Shown here: one piece after another, positions 1 through 10,600 of the stretch | Layout of the letters: each line of letters begins with the position of its first letter | Numbering within the stretch: the first letter of the stretch is position 1 | Assembly: GCA_049487715.1 (NCBI GenBank) | Contig: CP150551.1 | Coordinates: forward strand, 248,001-312,000 | Source: Pycnococcus provasolii | Taxonomy: Eukaryota > Chlorophyta > Pseudoscourfieldiophyceae > Pseudoscourfieldiales | DNA: 64,000 bases | Direction of reading: 5' to 3' | Translations under genes and position numbers: made by a program | Notes under the pieces: model-generated | Databases searched by the model: none | The model's input: the letters and a program-made list of their open reading frames with translations, nothing else | What the model was told of the DNA's origin: nothing

Positions 1-299
1 AGACTCCTCGAGCAGATATCGAACTGTCGAGGCCATGTCCGAACGAGGAGACAAAGGATGGTGATGGGGCGTGGCGGCGGCGCTGCTTGCGGGGAAGATG
101 GATGTTAGGGTTAGGGTTAGGGTTGTAAGCTGGAAAATGAGCCTTTTGGTGCACAGTTTCCGTGACTTCACGGATGCATAAGTACTGTCGTGGATAAATC
201 CTCTGACCTATCGACCTCTCCAAACAACACATTGAGTTCCAAGAAGTCTTATGTAAAAATGTTTTGAGAAAGAATGTTTTATTTCCGTTTTCACCACGC
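1..299. other. Left-edge intergenic DNA with short telomere-like tract
   Basis: No convincing gene is seen here. Four near-perfect copies of a TTAGGG-type hexamer lie at about 104-126. The right part is the 3' flank of the minus-strand WD40 gene that ends at 300. Anything coding further left is outside the window. Confidence 0.5.
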
Positions 300-1938
300 T
301 CACACGCGAAACAGGTGGATTCGCCCGCTGCTCGTCGCCGCCGCGCAACATGCGAGCGTCGGATGCTGAGCGTACCGGGACGCTATGGCGGTCATGTGAT
401 CGGATGTCTGCCGGAATAGGCATGTCGCCGCGGCGATGCCGGGAGACACGTCGTACATCTCAAGCTGGCGATTCATCGACCCGATGAAGAAGCTCGATCC
501 GGCGGCACACCACGATGCGCGGAACGGCATCACCCATCGCCCGGTGTTGTTGTTGTGCTTCACGCGTAGCGGACAGCTGGGCTTATCACCCGCCAAGCCG
601 TCCCATACGCGGATGAAGTCGTCGTAGCATGTGGTTAGTAGCCGCGACGTTGGTCCGCACGGCTCGAAGTAGGCGCCCTGCACGCTCTTCGAGTGCATGA
701 GCATGTGGAGTGGCTTGCTCGCTTCCTTCTTGCCATCTGCAATCCTGCGCGCGTCGTAAATGGCCACCGGTCCATTCGAACTCAGAGCGATGTGCGGCGA
801 GGCACCCGCCCGTGCGTCCACGGAAACGGTGTTGATTTTCTTGTCAAACACCGAGATTGGAGCAACCGCCCAGCTCGACTTTGCGCCATCATTCGCCGGG
901 CGCGCACGTGGGTCAACCGCACACAGCTCGCCCTCGTTCGTCGCTAGCCACACGAGGCGCGTGTACGTGGCGTCGTATTCCATGGCGCTGAACTCTAGCT
1001 CTTCAGATGTCGCATTCACGAGAGGTTGCCACATGGATGCTGAAACGTCGAGCATGCGCGCCGTGCCGTCGTACGACGAGGTGACGAGGCCGATCGAGCT
1101 ATCCCACGACATGCCGGAGATGTACTGCGCGTGTGGCCTGAACACGAGCACGCCATCGTCGCCCAACGGGGTTGCAGTGCTAGCGGATGAGGAGTCTGCT
1201 GACAGGTTGCTTCGAACATCCCAGATGGCGACGTTCCCACTCTTGTCGCCTGCGGCAAGAAATCCAGGCAAGTGCGGTGGAGCCCACGCCATGTGTGCAG
1301 TTCCGTTCGGTGTGACCTTGGCGACGTCGGGCTCGCGCAGCGTGACCTTTGCGCCACCCTTCATCGTCGCGAATGCCGACGCGTCCATCGCCTTGTATGC
1401 CGCCGTTTTCCCCTTGTTGGAAGTTGGTTTCGCCGAGAGCGCCTTCACCAGTCTTTGGTTGTCCTCCGTCGACTCGGCATTTCGTGCCTCAATCTTGATG
1501 GGTCCTCGTGCCACCCTGTTTCTCTCCTCGCGCTCCTCCGCCAGTCTGACCGCCTCGGCGGTTGCAGCATCTCGTGCCGCCTTCGCGGCGGCGATGGACT
1601 TCTCATCGTACCCCACGAGTGGCGCGTTCAGCGTGACGCGCCCTCCTCTGGCCTCGACATCCACACCCGCAGCTAGCGCAGGGTCTGCAGGAGCACCGCG
1701 CTGTCTGAGCGACGCTCTGCGCGGAAGAATTTCCTTGGGCTTTTGCGCCCTTTTCTTGGCCGCGAGACCTCGGCTTGACGGGGTTGCCGCCTTCGCGTGG
1801 GAGGCTTCCATAGCTGCCACCGTGCTCGGAATGTTGAGAGCCGCGAGTTTGAGCGCATTCTGCCGCATTCGCTCAAGTCGTTCGAGCTCGTACTGCGCGA
1901 GTCCGTCAGGGTTCGCGTCCGCGCTGTGCTCTTCTGAA

Positions 1939-1970
<32 letters not shown>

Positions 1971-2159
1971 AGCTGTCTTATGTATTTTTTCCCGGAGGAG
2001 CGGCGGCGTGGCTGGGTCCGCCGCATCACTCACGTTCTCATGGTGACGAGGAGAGGCGGACGAGTTCCGTCGAGGCACCTTGCGAGTCACCTGGGTCGAC
2101 TGTGGCAGCTTTGTCGCGGGCGCGTCCTGGATTGCCGTTCTCTTGCGCGTGACGGGCAT
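300..2159 (-). CDS. WD40 protein of the WDR76/CMR1 family
   Basis: A 619-residue protein starting at an ATG at 2159. The first ~260 residues are basic and low-complexity, with a threonine run encoded by a TCG-type triplet repeat near 1940-1975. The C-terminal ~350 residues form a WD40 propeller: AAGDKSGNVAIWDVRS, then a histidine/ISGMSW blade, SSYDGTARMLDV, and later blades ending in IRVWDG and GRIHLF. The 'AGDK.GN..iWD' blade followed by 'ISG' and 'SSYDGT.R..D' is the signature order of the WDR76/CMR1 family, nuclear DNA-damage and protein quality-control factors that bind damaged DNA and CUL4 or chaperone partners. The assignment rests on motif memory; DDB2-like proteins are the main alternative. 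It is divergent from RbfA, sharing a ~300-bp promoter with a TTAGGG-like motif. Confidence 0.75.
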
Positions 2160-2461
2160 GCTGAGGGCTGATGTGTTGGAATGGTGGGGAGGGGAGAAGA
2201 GGGGGAGGGAAGTGACTGGCGGAGAAGTCTTCCCGCCCTCGGAGCAGCAAGTACGACCACGTACTTCCTACCTTACAGTAGTCTAACCTTAGGGTCACGA
2301 ATCTGCCCCTTCTTCGGAGGGGGGAGTTTGAGTTAGGGGTTAGCCGTCATTATCAAACCCCCAAACTCGACTCATCCCCTTCCTCTCGCCAGACTCCTCT
2401 CGCCGCCACCACCCTCCTTCTCTTGCCTTTTTCCCCTTCTTCTTTTTCTCCAAAGTCAACC
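2160..2461. promoter_or_regulatory. Divergent promoter, WDR76-like / RbfA
   Basis: This 302-bp interval separates two outward-facing start codons. It holds telomere-like motifs (CTAACCTTAGGG at about 2283-2294 and GAGTTAGGGGTTAGCC at about 2331-2346) and pyrimidine-rich stretches on the plus strand before the RbfA start. No TATA box is evident. Confidence 0.4.
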
Positions 2462-3130
2462 ATGCCAGCTCCTGTGTGCGCTCCTGCCGTGCGCCTGCCT
2501 GCGCGCACTCCCCCGTGCAGGCGCATGCACCGCACCTACGCCATGGCGAACTCGCGACGCGTCGCGAAAGTATCCAAACAACTCGAACGCGAAATCTCCG
2601 AACTGCTCCTACACGACAAAGTGCTCAAAAGAGCTGTGAGACCGGAAGTGCACATGTCATCCGACGACTCCGAAAAGTGGGAAATGGACAACCTCGGAAT
2701 ATCGGGATTCGTATCTGTCACGTCCGTCTCGCTCTCGAACGACCTTCAGGTGGCAAAGGTGCACCTCTCCATCATGAGCGACTCTGTCGGAACAAAAGTC
2801 GCCATGCGCAACCTCGTTGGCTTGCAGGGGTACGTGCGCTCGCGCGTCGGACGCACGATGAAGCTGAGGTTAACGCCAGAAATTCGGTTCGACCTGGACG
2901 AGTCGTTCCAACGTGGAACGGACGTGCTTGGACTGCTCGACCGCATACGTGGCGACGAGGAAAGACCTCTCATTGATGTGGGACCGGAGGATATGGACGA
3001 CGACGACACGGTCGGAGAGTGGCTGGACGAGGACGAAAACGAGGACGAAAATGAAAACGAAGACGACACAGCCTTGCTCGAAGATGACAGTCTGTGGGAA
3101 GACCCAGGAGCTGCTACGACAACGAAGTAA
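2462..3130 (+). CDS. rbfA: Ribosome-binding factor A, probably plastid-targeted
   Basis: A 222-residue protein starting at the first in-frame ATG (2462); another ATG follows at 2525. The N-terminal ~35 residues are rich in Ala, Pro and Arg and look like a transit peptide. The KH-like RbfA domain follows: RRVAKVSKQLEREISELL, then ISGFVSVTSVSLSNDLQVAKVHLSI (quoted in part) and LRLTPEIRFDLDES, which matches the family's 'l.P.l.F..D.s' signature. RbfA binds the small ribosomal subunit and helps mature the 16S rRNA end. The C-terminus is an acidic Asp/Glu tail of about 40 residues not found in bacterial RbfA. It ends 53 bp from the stop of the convergent DDX31 gene. Plastid rather than mitochondrial location is an inference. 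Confidence 0.88.
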   Translation: MPAPVCAPAVRLPARTPPCRRMHRTYAMANSRRVAKVSKQLEREISELLLHDKVLKRAVRPEVHMSSDDSEKWEMDNLGISGFVSVTSVSLSNDLQVAKVHLSIMSDSVGTKVAMRNLVGLQGYVRSRVGRTMKLRLTPEIRFDLDESFQRGTDVLGLLDRIRGDEERPLIDVGPEDMDDDDTVGEWLDEDENEDENENEDDTALLEDDSLWEDPGAATTTK

Positions 3131-3183
3131 AATCCTTTCCAACGAGCTGTGTAAATAATTTACAATTTACAGTTAAATTCGAT

Positions 3184-5238
3184 TTATTCGCGCGCGTGCT
3201 CTCTTCCTCCTCTCTTCACTCTCTTCACGCCCGTCTCGTACTCCTGCTCTCTTCCTCCTCTCTTCACTCTCTTCACGCCCGTCTCGTACTCCTTGGACTT
3301 GCGCTCCACCGCCTTGCGCTTCGCCTCCTTTTTGCTTCCCCCTTTTCCAATGAGCGTAGGCGCCTCCTTCAGCCCGAATGACTGTGCAACGTGCCCAAGG
3401 TGAAGGCGCTGTACATGAAGCATATATTTCACGGCGGCGGGGTGCGCAGCATACGCTCGAACGAAAGAGCGGAAACCAGACATAGCCTGGTCGTGAAGCT
3501 CGACGTTGCGTGCAACGCACGCCTGAAGAGCACGCTGCAGTGCAAACACCTCCTCGCGCACGTGATTGCTTCCGAGCTTTTTGTTGTGGTTGCCATCTTC
3601 CGTCCTCTTGCGCTGCTCAGCCTGCAGGCAGCTTCGGTAAATGTCGTGGCGATCAAGGTGTCGAAACTTTCCAACACCACGCTGCTCGATCCAGGTGCCG
3701 AATTCCGACTCGCACGGCCGCAGGAAGAGTACACTCGTGCCCGCGGCACCCGTTCGTGCACACCGTCCAGCGCGGTGCACGTAGTCCGCCGCATCTCCCG
3801 GGCAGTCGAATTGCACAATCAGATTCACCGCAGGCAAGTCCAGACCACGGCTCGCGACGTCAGTGCAAAGCAGTGCACCGCACGGTGCCTTGGAAAAGCG
3901 AAGGAGCTGCTTCGCTCGTTCGTCCTGAGGCAGATCGCCATGGATGTAGTATAGCGGAACGCCGCGCACGACGCCAAGCGGAAGGCACGATGCGAAGCGA
4001 CCCGCACTGCGGCCAAGCTCCGCGGTGCCGAGAAGCGTGTGGTGGAACATGACACTGTCTTTCGCGGACATGAAGACAATTGCCTTGTGATTTCCGCCAT
4101 CGTCGCCGCTGCCGTCACCGCCGTGGCTTGCTTTGACATCATCAATTCGTGAGCATCGCTGCCGGAGAAGTGCCACGAGCAGAGATAAGCGTTCTTTGCA
4201 AGGCACCTCAATACTCGCGTGCACGAGCGTGGATGGCATCGAGTAGTGCGGTACCTCGTCCTCCGCATTATTAGTAGTGTCGTTGTTGTCACCTGAGAGA
4301 CCCGCAGAAGCACCTGCTTGCGCACCAACGCGCACAATGGCCGGATCATTTAGGCTCAGCTCCGCTAGGTGCGCCACCGTGTGCTTCTGCTTTCCCCTTG
4401 CTGGCGCCGCCAAGTCTCCGCCGTCGACGCCACATGCGTGCAGCAGTGTTGCGGAGAAGAGTGCAGTCTGTCGTCGTGGTGCCGCCTTGCGCTCAAGAAT
4501 TTCGAGGATTTCGCGCAGTGTGGCCATGAATCCGAGCTCGAGAAGTCGGTCTGCCTCGTCAAGCACGAGCGCCTTGAGGTGGTCGACGCGGAATGACGCG
4601 GTATTCTTGAGGTGCTCAAGCAGTCGTCCTGGCGTGCAGCAGAGCACAGTGATTCCCTTGCGCAGTCGACTTTTTTCACTCTTGGGATTCTCTCCGCCAA
4701 TCACGTGTCCGCACACGATCTGCGCGTTCACTCTGCACCCGTATAGCAGCGTGTTGCATACGCTTTCAATTTGCAGGCTAAGTTCTCTGGTGGGTGACAC
4801 GACGAGCACGACCGTTCCGTGCGCGCGTTCGATGGGTCCCTCGTGCTGTTTCCCAAACAGTCGTGCTCCTCGGCTGATGATTCTGTGAACGAGCGGAAGT
4901 AGGAAAGCGAGCGTTTTCCCTGACCCTGTGGGTGCCTGTACGAGCACATCTTTCCCCTTGATGAGTGGTGGTATCGAAAGTGTTTGCACTTGCGTCGGTT
5001 TGCTGAAGTGTAGTTTTTCCTTCAGGCACGTTTGCAGGGCTGCGTGCAGGTTCATGTGTTCGAATGAGCGCGCGTGGTTCGACGTTGTTGGTGTCGAAGT
5101 TGTTGGTGCGTCGTCGTCGTCGTCGTTTGGTGATGGGGAGTGTGGCACATCCACCGCCACATGGGCACGTGCATTAGCCAGAGCCTTTGAAGCGTTGCGG
5201 TTCAAACGCTGCGATAGCGACGACGAATCCTTCTTCAT
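3184..5238 (-). CDS. DDX31: DEAD-box RNA helicase, DDX31/Dbp7 type
   Basis: 684 residues from the ATG at 5238; the open frame extends upstream but without plausible coding. All core motifs are present: Q region FSKPTQVQ, motif I APTGSGKT (residues ~102-109), PTRELSLQI, TPGRLLEHL, motif II LDEADRLLELGF, motif III SATL, IV-V TDVASRGLDLPAVN and VI HRAGRCAR. DEADRLLELGF and a large insertion between motif III and the second RecA domain are typical of DDX31/Dbp7, a nucleolar helicase for 60S subunit assembly. A DUF4217-like tail follows. The extreme C-terminus is a tandem duplication of a basic 16-residue block (EYETGVKRVKRGGREQ-like) encoded by two near-identical 48-bp repeats at about 3188-3290. 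Confidence 0.88.
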   Translation of the reverse strand: MKKDSSSLSQRLNRNASKALANARAHVAVDVPHSPSPNDDDDDAPTTSTPTTSNHARSFEHMNLHAALQTCLKEKLHFSKPTQVQTLSIPPLIKGKDVLVQAPTGSGKTLAFLLPLVHRIISRGARLFGKQHEGPIERAHGTVVLVVSPTRELSLQIESVCNTLLYGCRVNAQIVCGHVIGGENPKSEKSRLRKGITVLCCTPGRLLEHLKNTASFRVDHLKALVLDEADRLLELGFMATLREILEILERKAAPRRQTALFSATLLHACGVDGGDLAAPARGKQKHTVAHLAELSLNDPAIVRVGAQAGASAGLSGDNNDTTNNAEDEVPHYSMPSTLVHASIEVPCKERLSLLVALLRQRCSRIDDVKASHGGDGSGDDGGNHKAIVFMSAKDSVMFHHTLLGTAELGRSAGRFASCLPLGVVRGVPLYYIHGDLPQDERAKQLLRFSKAPCGALLCTDVASRGLDLPAVNLIVQFDCPGDAADYVHRAGRCARTGAAGTSVLFLRPCESEFGTWIEQRGVGKFRHLDRHDIYRSCLQAEQRKRTEDGNHNKKLGSNHVREEVFALQRALQACVARNVELHDQAMSGFRSFVRAYAAHPAAVKYMLHVQRLHLGHVAQSFGLKEAPTLIGKGGSKKEAKRKAVERKSKEYETGVKRVKRGGREQEYETGVKRVKRGGREHARE
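3188..3290 (-). repeat. 48-bp direct repeat within the DDX31 C-terminus
   Basis: Two almost identical 48-bp units encode a duplicated basic peptide at the very end of the helicase. In-frame unit length (16 codons) preserves the reading frame. Confidence 0.8.
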
Positions 5239-5587
5239 GACAACGTTTGAATCCTCCCAGCACTGGTAAGGCTGTGTATTCAGCGGAGCGAGCGTCGAAA
5301 TGCGTAGAATGTGAGGGAAAAATGTGACAGATACACACCACCGATGGGCGATGGGCGACGAGGGGAAGCAAAGGGCGAAGGGCCAAGGGCCAAGGGCCAA
5401 GGGCGGCGGCGCGACGCGTAACAGTTCAACGGCGCATCCCCCGTAGAGTGCCCCATCACGCCGAGTCGCCGACCCCGTTGTTGGTTTTCCCCATCTCCAT
5501 CTGTCCCCCCCTCCCCCTCTCGGGCCTCTTCCCCAGACTTGAGCACATCGGCGTCGGCGATCAAAGCACCGACTGTCGGTGGGCCGC

Positions 5588-5630
5588 GCACTGTGTGTGT
5601 GCGTGTGCGTGTGCGTGTGCGTGTGCGTGT
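5588..5630 (+). repeat. GTGTGC hexanucleotide microsatellite
   Basis: About six units of a GTGTGC/GTGCGT repeat between the divergent helicase and GT29 starts. Likely length-polymorphic. Confidence 0.85.
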
Positions 5631-5721
5631 TAAGAGCGGCTTACGACTCCGGCCAGGGGCTTAAGACGCACCTGCCGCCTCGACCTCGCACGCGCAACCC
5701 TGGTTCCCGTGGGATCGATCG

Positions 5722-7629
5722 ATGCAGCACGCGTCAAGGCGCACGGTCGGCCCGGCGGCGGCAAATCCGCTGGATGCGCATACGGGCGGCGGAGCGGGGG
5801 TAGCAGGCATTGCAGGCCGGTCGCCGAGGCATGCGCAAGGTGGCGAGCGACTTCCTGACGGCAAGCACTCGGGGTCCACCTTAACCATAAGACAGTACCT
5901 ATCAAGCAGCCGATTTCAAAGACACGCGCTTCTCGCGATGCTCTTCCTCTCCCTGCTCGCGGTGTACACCAGAACGCCGTCGACGGGATCCACGAGGCTT
6001 GACGACGAAATCAGAGAGGCACGCATGCGGCAAGTGGAAAGTGGAAAGGAGCCGACAGTGTATGCAGCAAGGCTGCCAACAAAGTCACGCATGAGGAAAC
6101 GAACGACAACACAGCCTCCCCTTGACGACGGTGACGAAGCTGGCGACGAGGAAGATAGCATGCCGGAGCCGTTCGACGATGCCGACGCCGTGGCAGAAGC
6201 ACAGCCGCAGAAACCCGCCGCGAAGGCTTCCGTCGACGTCGACATCGACGGTGGCGACAGCGACGAGGATGGTGGCGACGACGGTGATAGTGAGACGGGC
6301 ATGGGAAGCAAGAATGCGAACCAGGCTGAGCCTAAGGAGAAAACATTCCGGAATAAGCTCGGAGAGTGGCAGTGGTTGCGCAAAAGCGACGGAACTGCCG
6401 TGTGGCGCAAGCTCGCAAAGGATGGCAGCAACGAGCGGCCAGAGCGAACGTGGTATGATCGAAGTACTGTGCAGTCACGCCTCGACTTCGAGAAGTACGT
6501 CAAGTGCCTGCCCAAGCCTGATGGTGACCTGCCGCCGATCGACGACCTGCCAGTGACAGAGAGACGTACCGTTCTCGACGAGTACATCGTGCACCAGGGC
6601 AACTTTCAGCGTCTTGGCAAGGGCTCGGACGTGAACCGCACGCAGCGTATCCGAAACGTCGAGGCACTCCCGCTTGATGGCGAGAACACACTACGCAGCC
6701 ACAACTGGGGTAACTGCGCCATCGTCGGCAATAGCGGCATACTGCGGCTCGAGGAGGTCGCGAAGTCTATCGACAGCCACGACACTGTGGTGCGCCTCAA
6801 TCATGCGCCCACGTACGGATACAGCCGCCGCGTGGGTCGGAAGGTAACGCACAGGTTCTTGAACCGCCTCTGGACGCGCACGTATCGCAATGGAGGGGGT
6901 ATGAAGCGTGGCACCGTGCTGCCGATGGAGAAGGACCTCACATTCGTCGTCACCCGCGCAACGAGCCAGGAGTACGAGCTGCTCTTGGACTACCTTCTCA
7001 GTGATCGGCCGGATGTCAAGGTGCTCTACCTGTCCTCGCGAGCGACGTCGATGGCGACCCCGCTGCTCACAAAGTACCGCGAAAGGCTGTGCAAGCATGG
7101 TTATGGCCCGTACAAAGGCTTGAACGTGCCGTCCAGCGGGTTTGTCGCCATCTACATGCTAATTCCGCTCTGCGATCGCATCACAGTGTACGGCTTCGGC
7201 GTCGAGGGCATGATGAACGTCAAGAACTTGAAGTTTGACGATAGCTATGGCTACCACTACTTCAAGGGAGTTGGATCAAGGCACGTTGGAGACGACGTGC
7301 ACAGTTTCGACAACGAGGAGATGGTTCTCCGTGCGATGGACAAGGCTGGCGTGCTTGACATGTGCCAGTTCGTGAATCCAAAGAACAACACGAAGAACTG
7401 GGCATGCGGATGTCGCGCGGCTAATGTCATGGACTGCAAGCCTGCGCCGGGCAAGAATGGGCTTCCCAGAACAGACGATCTTGACTGCGACGTTGACGAC
7501 TGCGTGGAAACGACAGAAGCGACACCGGCTAAGGGCGGTCATGGCGCTGCCAAAGGTGCCACCTTCAAAGGCGCGAAGGACAAGGGGCGCGGTGAGAAGG
7601 GGCGCGGTTCAGGTCGTACGCGATTGTAA
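5722..7629 (+). CDS. GT29 sialyltransferase-like glycosyltransferase
   Basis: 635 residues, ATG at 5722. A single membrane segment near residues 70-85 (HALLAMLFLSLLAVY) with a short basic cytoplasmic side predicts a type II Golgi protein. An acidic stem follows to about residue 210. The catalytic part carries the GT29 sialylmotifs: motif L with NCAIVGNSG (near residue 331), motif S with PSSGFVAIYMLIPLCDRITVYGFG cut short here (about residues 468-490), motif III YHYF, and motif VS HSFDNEE. Animal enzymes move sialic acid from CMP-sialic acid; in green algae and plants GT29 proteins probably act on Kdo or related 2-keto sugars, so the donor is unknown. The C-terminal ~90 residues are Cys-rich then Gly/Lys-rich. 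It converges on VPS54, 26 bp away. Confidence 0.85.
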   Translation: MQHASRRTVGPAAANPLDAHTGGGAGVAGIAGRSPRHAQGGERLPDGKHSGSTLTIRQYLSSSRFQRHALLAMLFLSLLAVYTRTPSTGSTRLDDEIREARMRQVESGKEPTVYAARLPTKSRMRKRTTTQPPLDDGDEAGDEEDSMPEPFDDADAVAEAQPQKPAAKASVDVDIDGGDSDEDGGDDGDSETGMGSKNANQAEPKEKTFRNKLGEWQWLRKSDGTAVWRKLAKDGSNERPERTWYDRSTVQSRLDFEKYVKCLPKPDGDLPPIDDLPVTERRTVLDEYIVHQGNFQRLGKGSDVNRTQRIRNVEALPLDGENTLRSHNWGNCAIVGNSGILRLEEVAKSIDSHDTVVRLNHAPTYGYSRRVGRKVTHRFLNRLWTRTYRNGGGMKRGTVLPMEKDLTFVVTRATSQEYELLLDYLLSDRPDVKVLYLSSRATSMATPLLTKYRERLCKHGYGPYKGLNVPSSGFVAIYMLIPLCDRITVYGFGVEGMMNVKNLKFDDSYGYHYFKGVGSRHVGDDVHSFDNEEMVLRAMDKAGVLDMCQFVNPKNNTKNWACGCRAANVMDCKPAPGKNGLPRTDDLDCDVDDCVETTEATPAKGGHGAAKGATFKGAKDKGRGEKGRGSGRTRL

Positions 7630-7655
7630 TATACTTGATAAGTAGTGATAGTTAA

Positions 7656-10600
7656 CTAAGTTACACGCACGAGATCGCGAAGTGGCTCCGCAGCCTCCTC
7701 CGCCTCCGCCGCGTCCAGGCCAAGGCTACGCACGTGCGAAATTATGTGAGAAGCTTCGCGATACGCGCGGCTCGCCGTCACGTCGCCCTGAGCGGGTACA
7801 GGCGCGGCAGCTTTGCTGCCGTCGTCGGAATCGGCGGCCACGGCGACCGCAGTCTCTCTGGGAGGCATGAGAGGTGTTAGCTCTGTGGCAAAATGTCTGC
7901 ACATCAAAGCAGCCACCCGTAGCATCACCGGCTCATGCTCTGATGGCGAAAGCACAGATCTCAGAATCCGCGCAAGCGTGTCCACCTCCTTCGTTAGCGC
8001 CGCGGCGACAAGTTCGTCGGAGGGAGCTTGCTCCTGCTTTAACTTTTTCATGTGGCGCACCATGGCTTCGCGTAGAATAGCGACAAACTTCGCATCCACC
8101 TCCTCCGCGTGCACAAACAGATCTCGCGCAACACGGTCGAAGCCTGGCAAGCTCGCCTTCTGCGCCGCTGGGCTCAGAACATCGATGAGGCGCTGCCGCA
8201 GCGGCTTATGCACCTGCATAAGCAGCGACAGCGCACGCCGCGTGTGAGCGAGGTGCCTAGCGGTAATCGACTTCAGGCGCGCGGCGGACGACATCGCGCC
8301 CGCAGACAGAACGAGCGAGCATGCGCGTGCATTGAAGAAGCGCAGCATGTCGGCGACGTGGTGGCAAAGGCTTGGCGCAAGAGACGTGTAGACGTCCGAG
8401 TCTTCGCAGCGCATGAGCACGTCAACGTCGTGAAGGCTGGTAATGAGCACATGCACCGTGCGAAATGACGCATACGTCTCTCCACCAAGCATGATGTGTG
8501 GAATAGACTCCGATGTGTGCCCTTCAGGCGAGACAGTCGGGCCATCCGCCACCGAGCAGACGATGTCGTCGAGCCGCACCTGAACGTCTGCGTCAACGTC
8601 CACGCGGGCGAAAGTCTCATCCTCCATGCAGGCCGCGAGCAATTCCATGTGTCTTGCGCGCATTGCTGACACGAATGCACGCGCGCAGTCGATGAGAGCG
8701 GTGGACACGATGTTGTGCGAACGAGGATGTGGCATGTCGGCGGAGGCTTTGTTGTCGGCACCCGATCGGTCGGGAGACGTCGAAGTGTTCTGAGAAGGCG
8801 CAGGCGCATCGAGCTCGTACGCGCACACGTGCACGACGTGAGCGAGTCTTATGACGTCCTCGAGAGTCATGTCGTGAGATGCGTCACGCCGCAGCGAGAG
8901 AAGCGCGGCGATGCGACGTGCCACCTCCTCGGAAAGATTGCGGTACAGTGTGTGAGCCGCATGTCTCACCTCCGACGCCATTTCCGTGCCTGCAACATCG
9001 CTGTCAGCAGCAACTTGCTCCGCCGCCTCGCGCCACTCCCAACCCAGGCGCACGTATGGGCGTGCAACCGTGCGCACGGTATGCATCACGGCGAGAAATT
9101 CGCCTGGCTTGAGCTTGCTCAGCTTCGAGCCAACGGATGCTGCTGCGCCGTATCCGTCGCCGCCCGTCTGATCGTCGTCGTCGTCGTCGTTCGCTTCATC
9201 GCTCGCGTGAGCATGTCCATTTGACATCGCCTGGCGGCGTCGCAGGAGGCTCCCCACCACCTCCTCCGCGGCGCTCTTCACGGCGTCGGTGACCGCCGCC
9301 AGCAGCGTGTATCCCTCCTCGCGTATGGTGTCCGACAACGCGCCACGGCGGCATAGACCCACGAGCGCGGGATACACCACCTCGCCTAGTTTCGGAGCCT
9401 CCGCAACATCTCCATCGCCCTGCACCGTCTCGAGAGGTCCACCCAAGCGCGCGACCATGGATTCGCACGATTCCGCCGCGGCGGCGAACACGGCATCGGC
9501 CGTGACGTTTGCTGACGACGACGACGACGACGACGACGACGAAGCTCGCTTGTTCGCCTCCGCCGCCTCGTCTGCCCACGCTCGTGCCGCCCACTCCGCG
9601 ATGGCTCCCGGCGCCTCGGCGAGACCGAGACGATCTGTCGATGCGAGGCGCACCTCCTCGCGCATGCACGTGTCGATCGACACGAGTGCATCATTCGCGC
9701 GATGCTCAAGCGCTCGCAGCGCGACGAGCGACGACGCCACGCCATCGCGGCTTGCAAGTAGCCTGACGACGGCGGCGTGTACGTCAAGGCACCCTCCGTA
9801 GTCACCAGTTTCCAGGCATGCGTCAAGCGTCTGGCTGAGCGACTGGGCCTCCGCGACGAGGCTCAGCAGGCTGGTCGTGGCTGCTAGGTTCCGCCGCCGC
9901 GCGTGCAGGGTTCTGACGCGATGCGCGTCTGTTGATGTGGTCTCAGCGAGGTGCTTAACGTTTGAGCGCATCCCTGTGGTGTACTGCGATGTGGCTGCCA
10001 CAGCTGTGCTGAGGTGTCCCATGGATCGTGCGGCATCAAAGAACGCGCGGCTCCTGCTTTGGATTTCCCCGAGCAGGTGAACCTCGACGATGTCGAGGTA
10101 GTGCGTGAGTCGCTCTTGCTGTGTCTGCGTTTGTGCTGTGGTTCCCGCCAATTCGGTGGTGCCCCCCGCGGCGGCACAAGCCATGGCAAATCCGTCGGGC
10201 GTGCTCAAGTCAAAGTCGGATCGAAAGAACACCTCCGGCACTTCCTGCATGGCTTTGACGAGACCTTCGCCGAGACGCCGCTGTGTGTTGGTGGAAGCTT
10301 GCTCCTGCGACGACGTCGACGACGTGGAAGGTAGTTCGGAAACGTGTGCAGCTGCGGCGAACGGGTCGTCGTCGTCGTCGTCGTCGTCGTGTGCGTTGTT
10401 GAGCGTCTCCGCGAGTTCCACCGCCGCCTGCGCCGCATCGCTCGACACCTGCGACGATGCTTGCGAAGCTGCAAGTCTATCACTTTCGAACTGCACGAGT
10501 TGTGACCTGACCGTGCGTATGTACCCTGCTAGGTCGCCCATGGAGATGTCAGCGAGCTGGGCGGCGGCGGGCGGTGGCGGGGGCTCGTACGAGTCTTCGT

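Noticed and set aside
760-2046. 428-residue open stretch on the plus strand
   Set aside because: Antisense to the WD40 gene; Ser/Ala-rich composition is what GC-rich antisense frames give, and no domain is visible.
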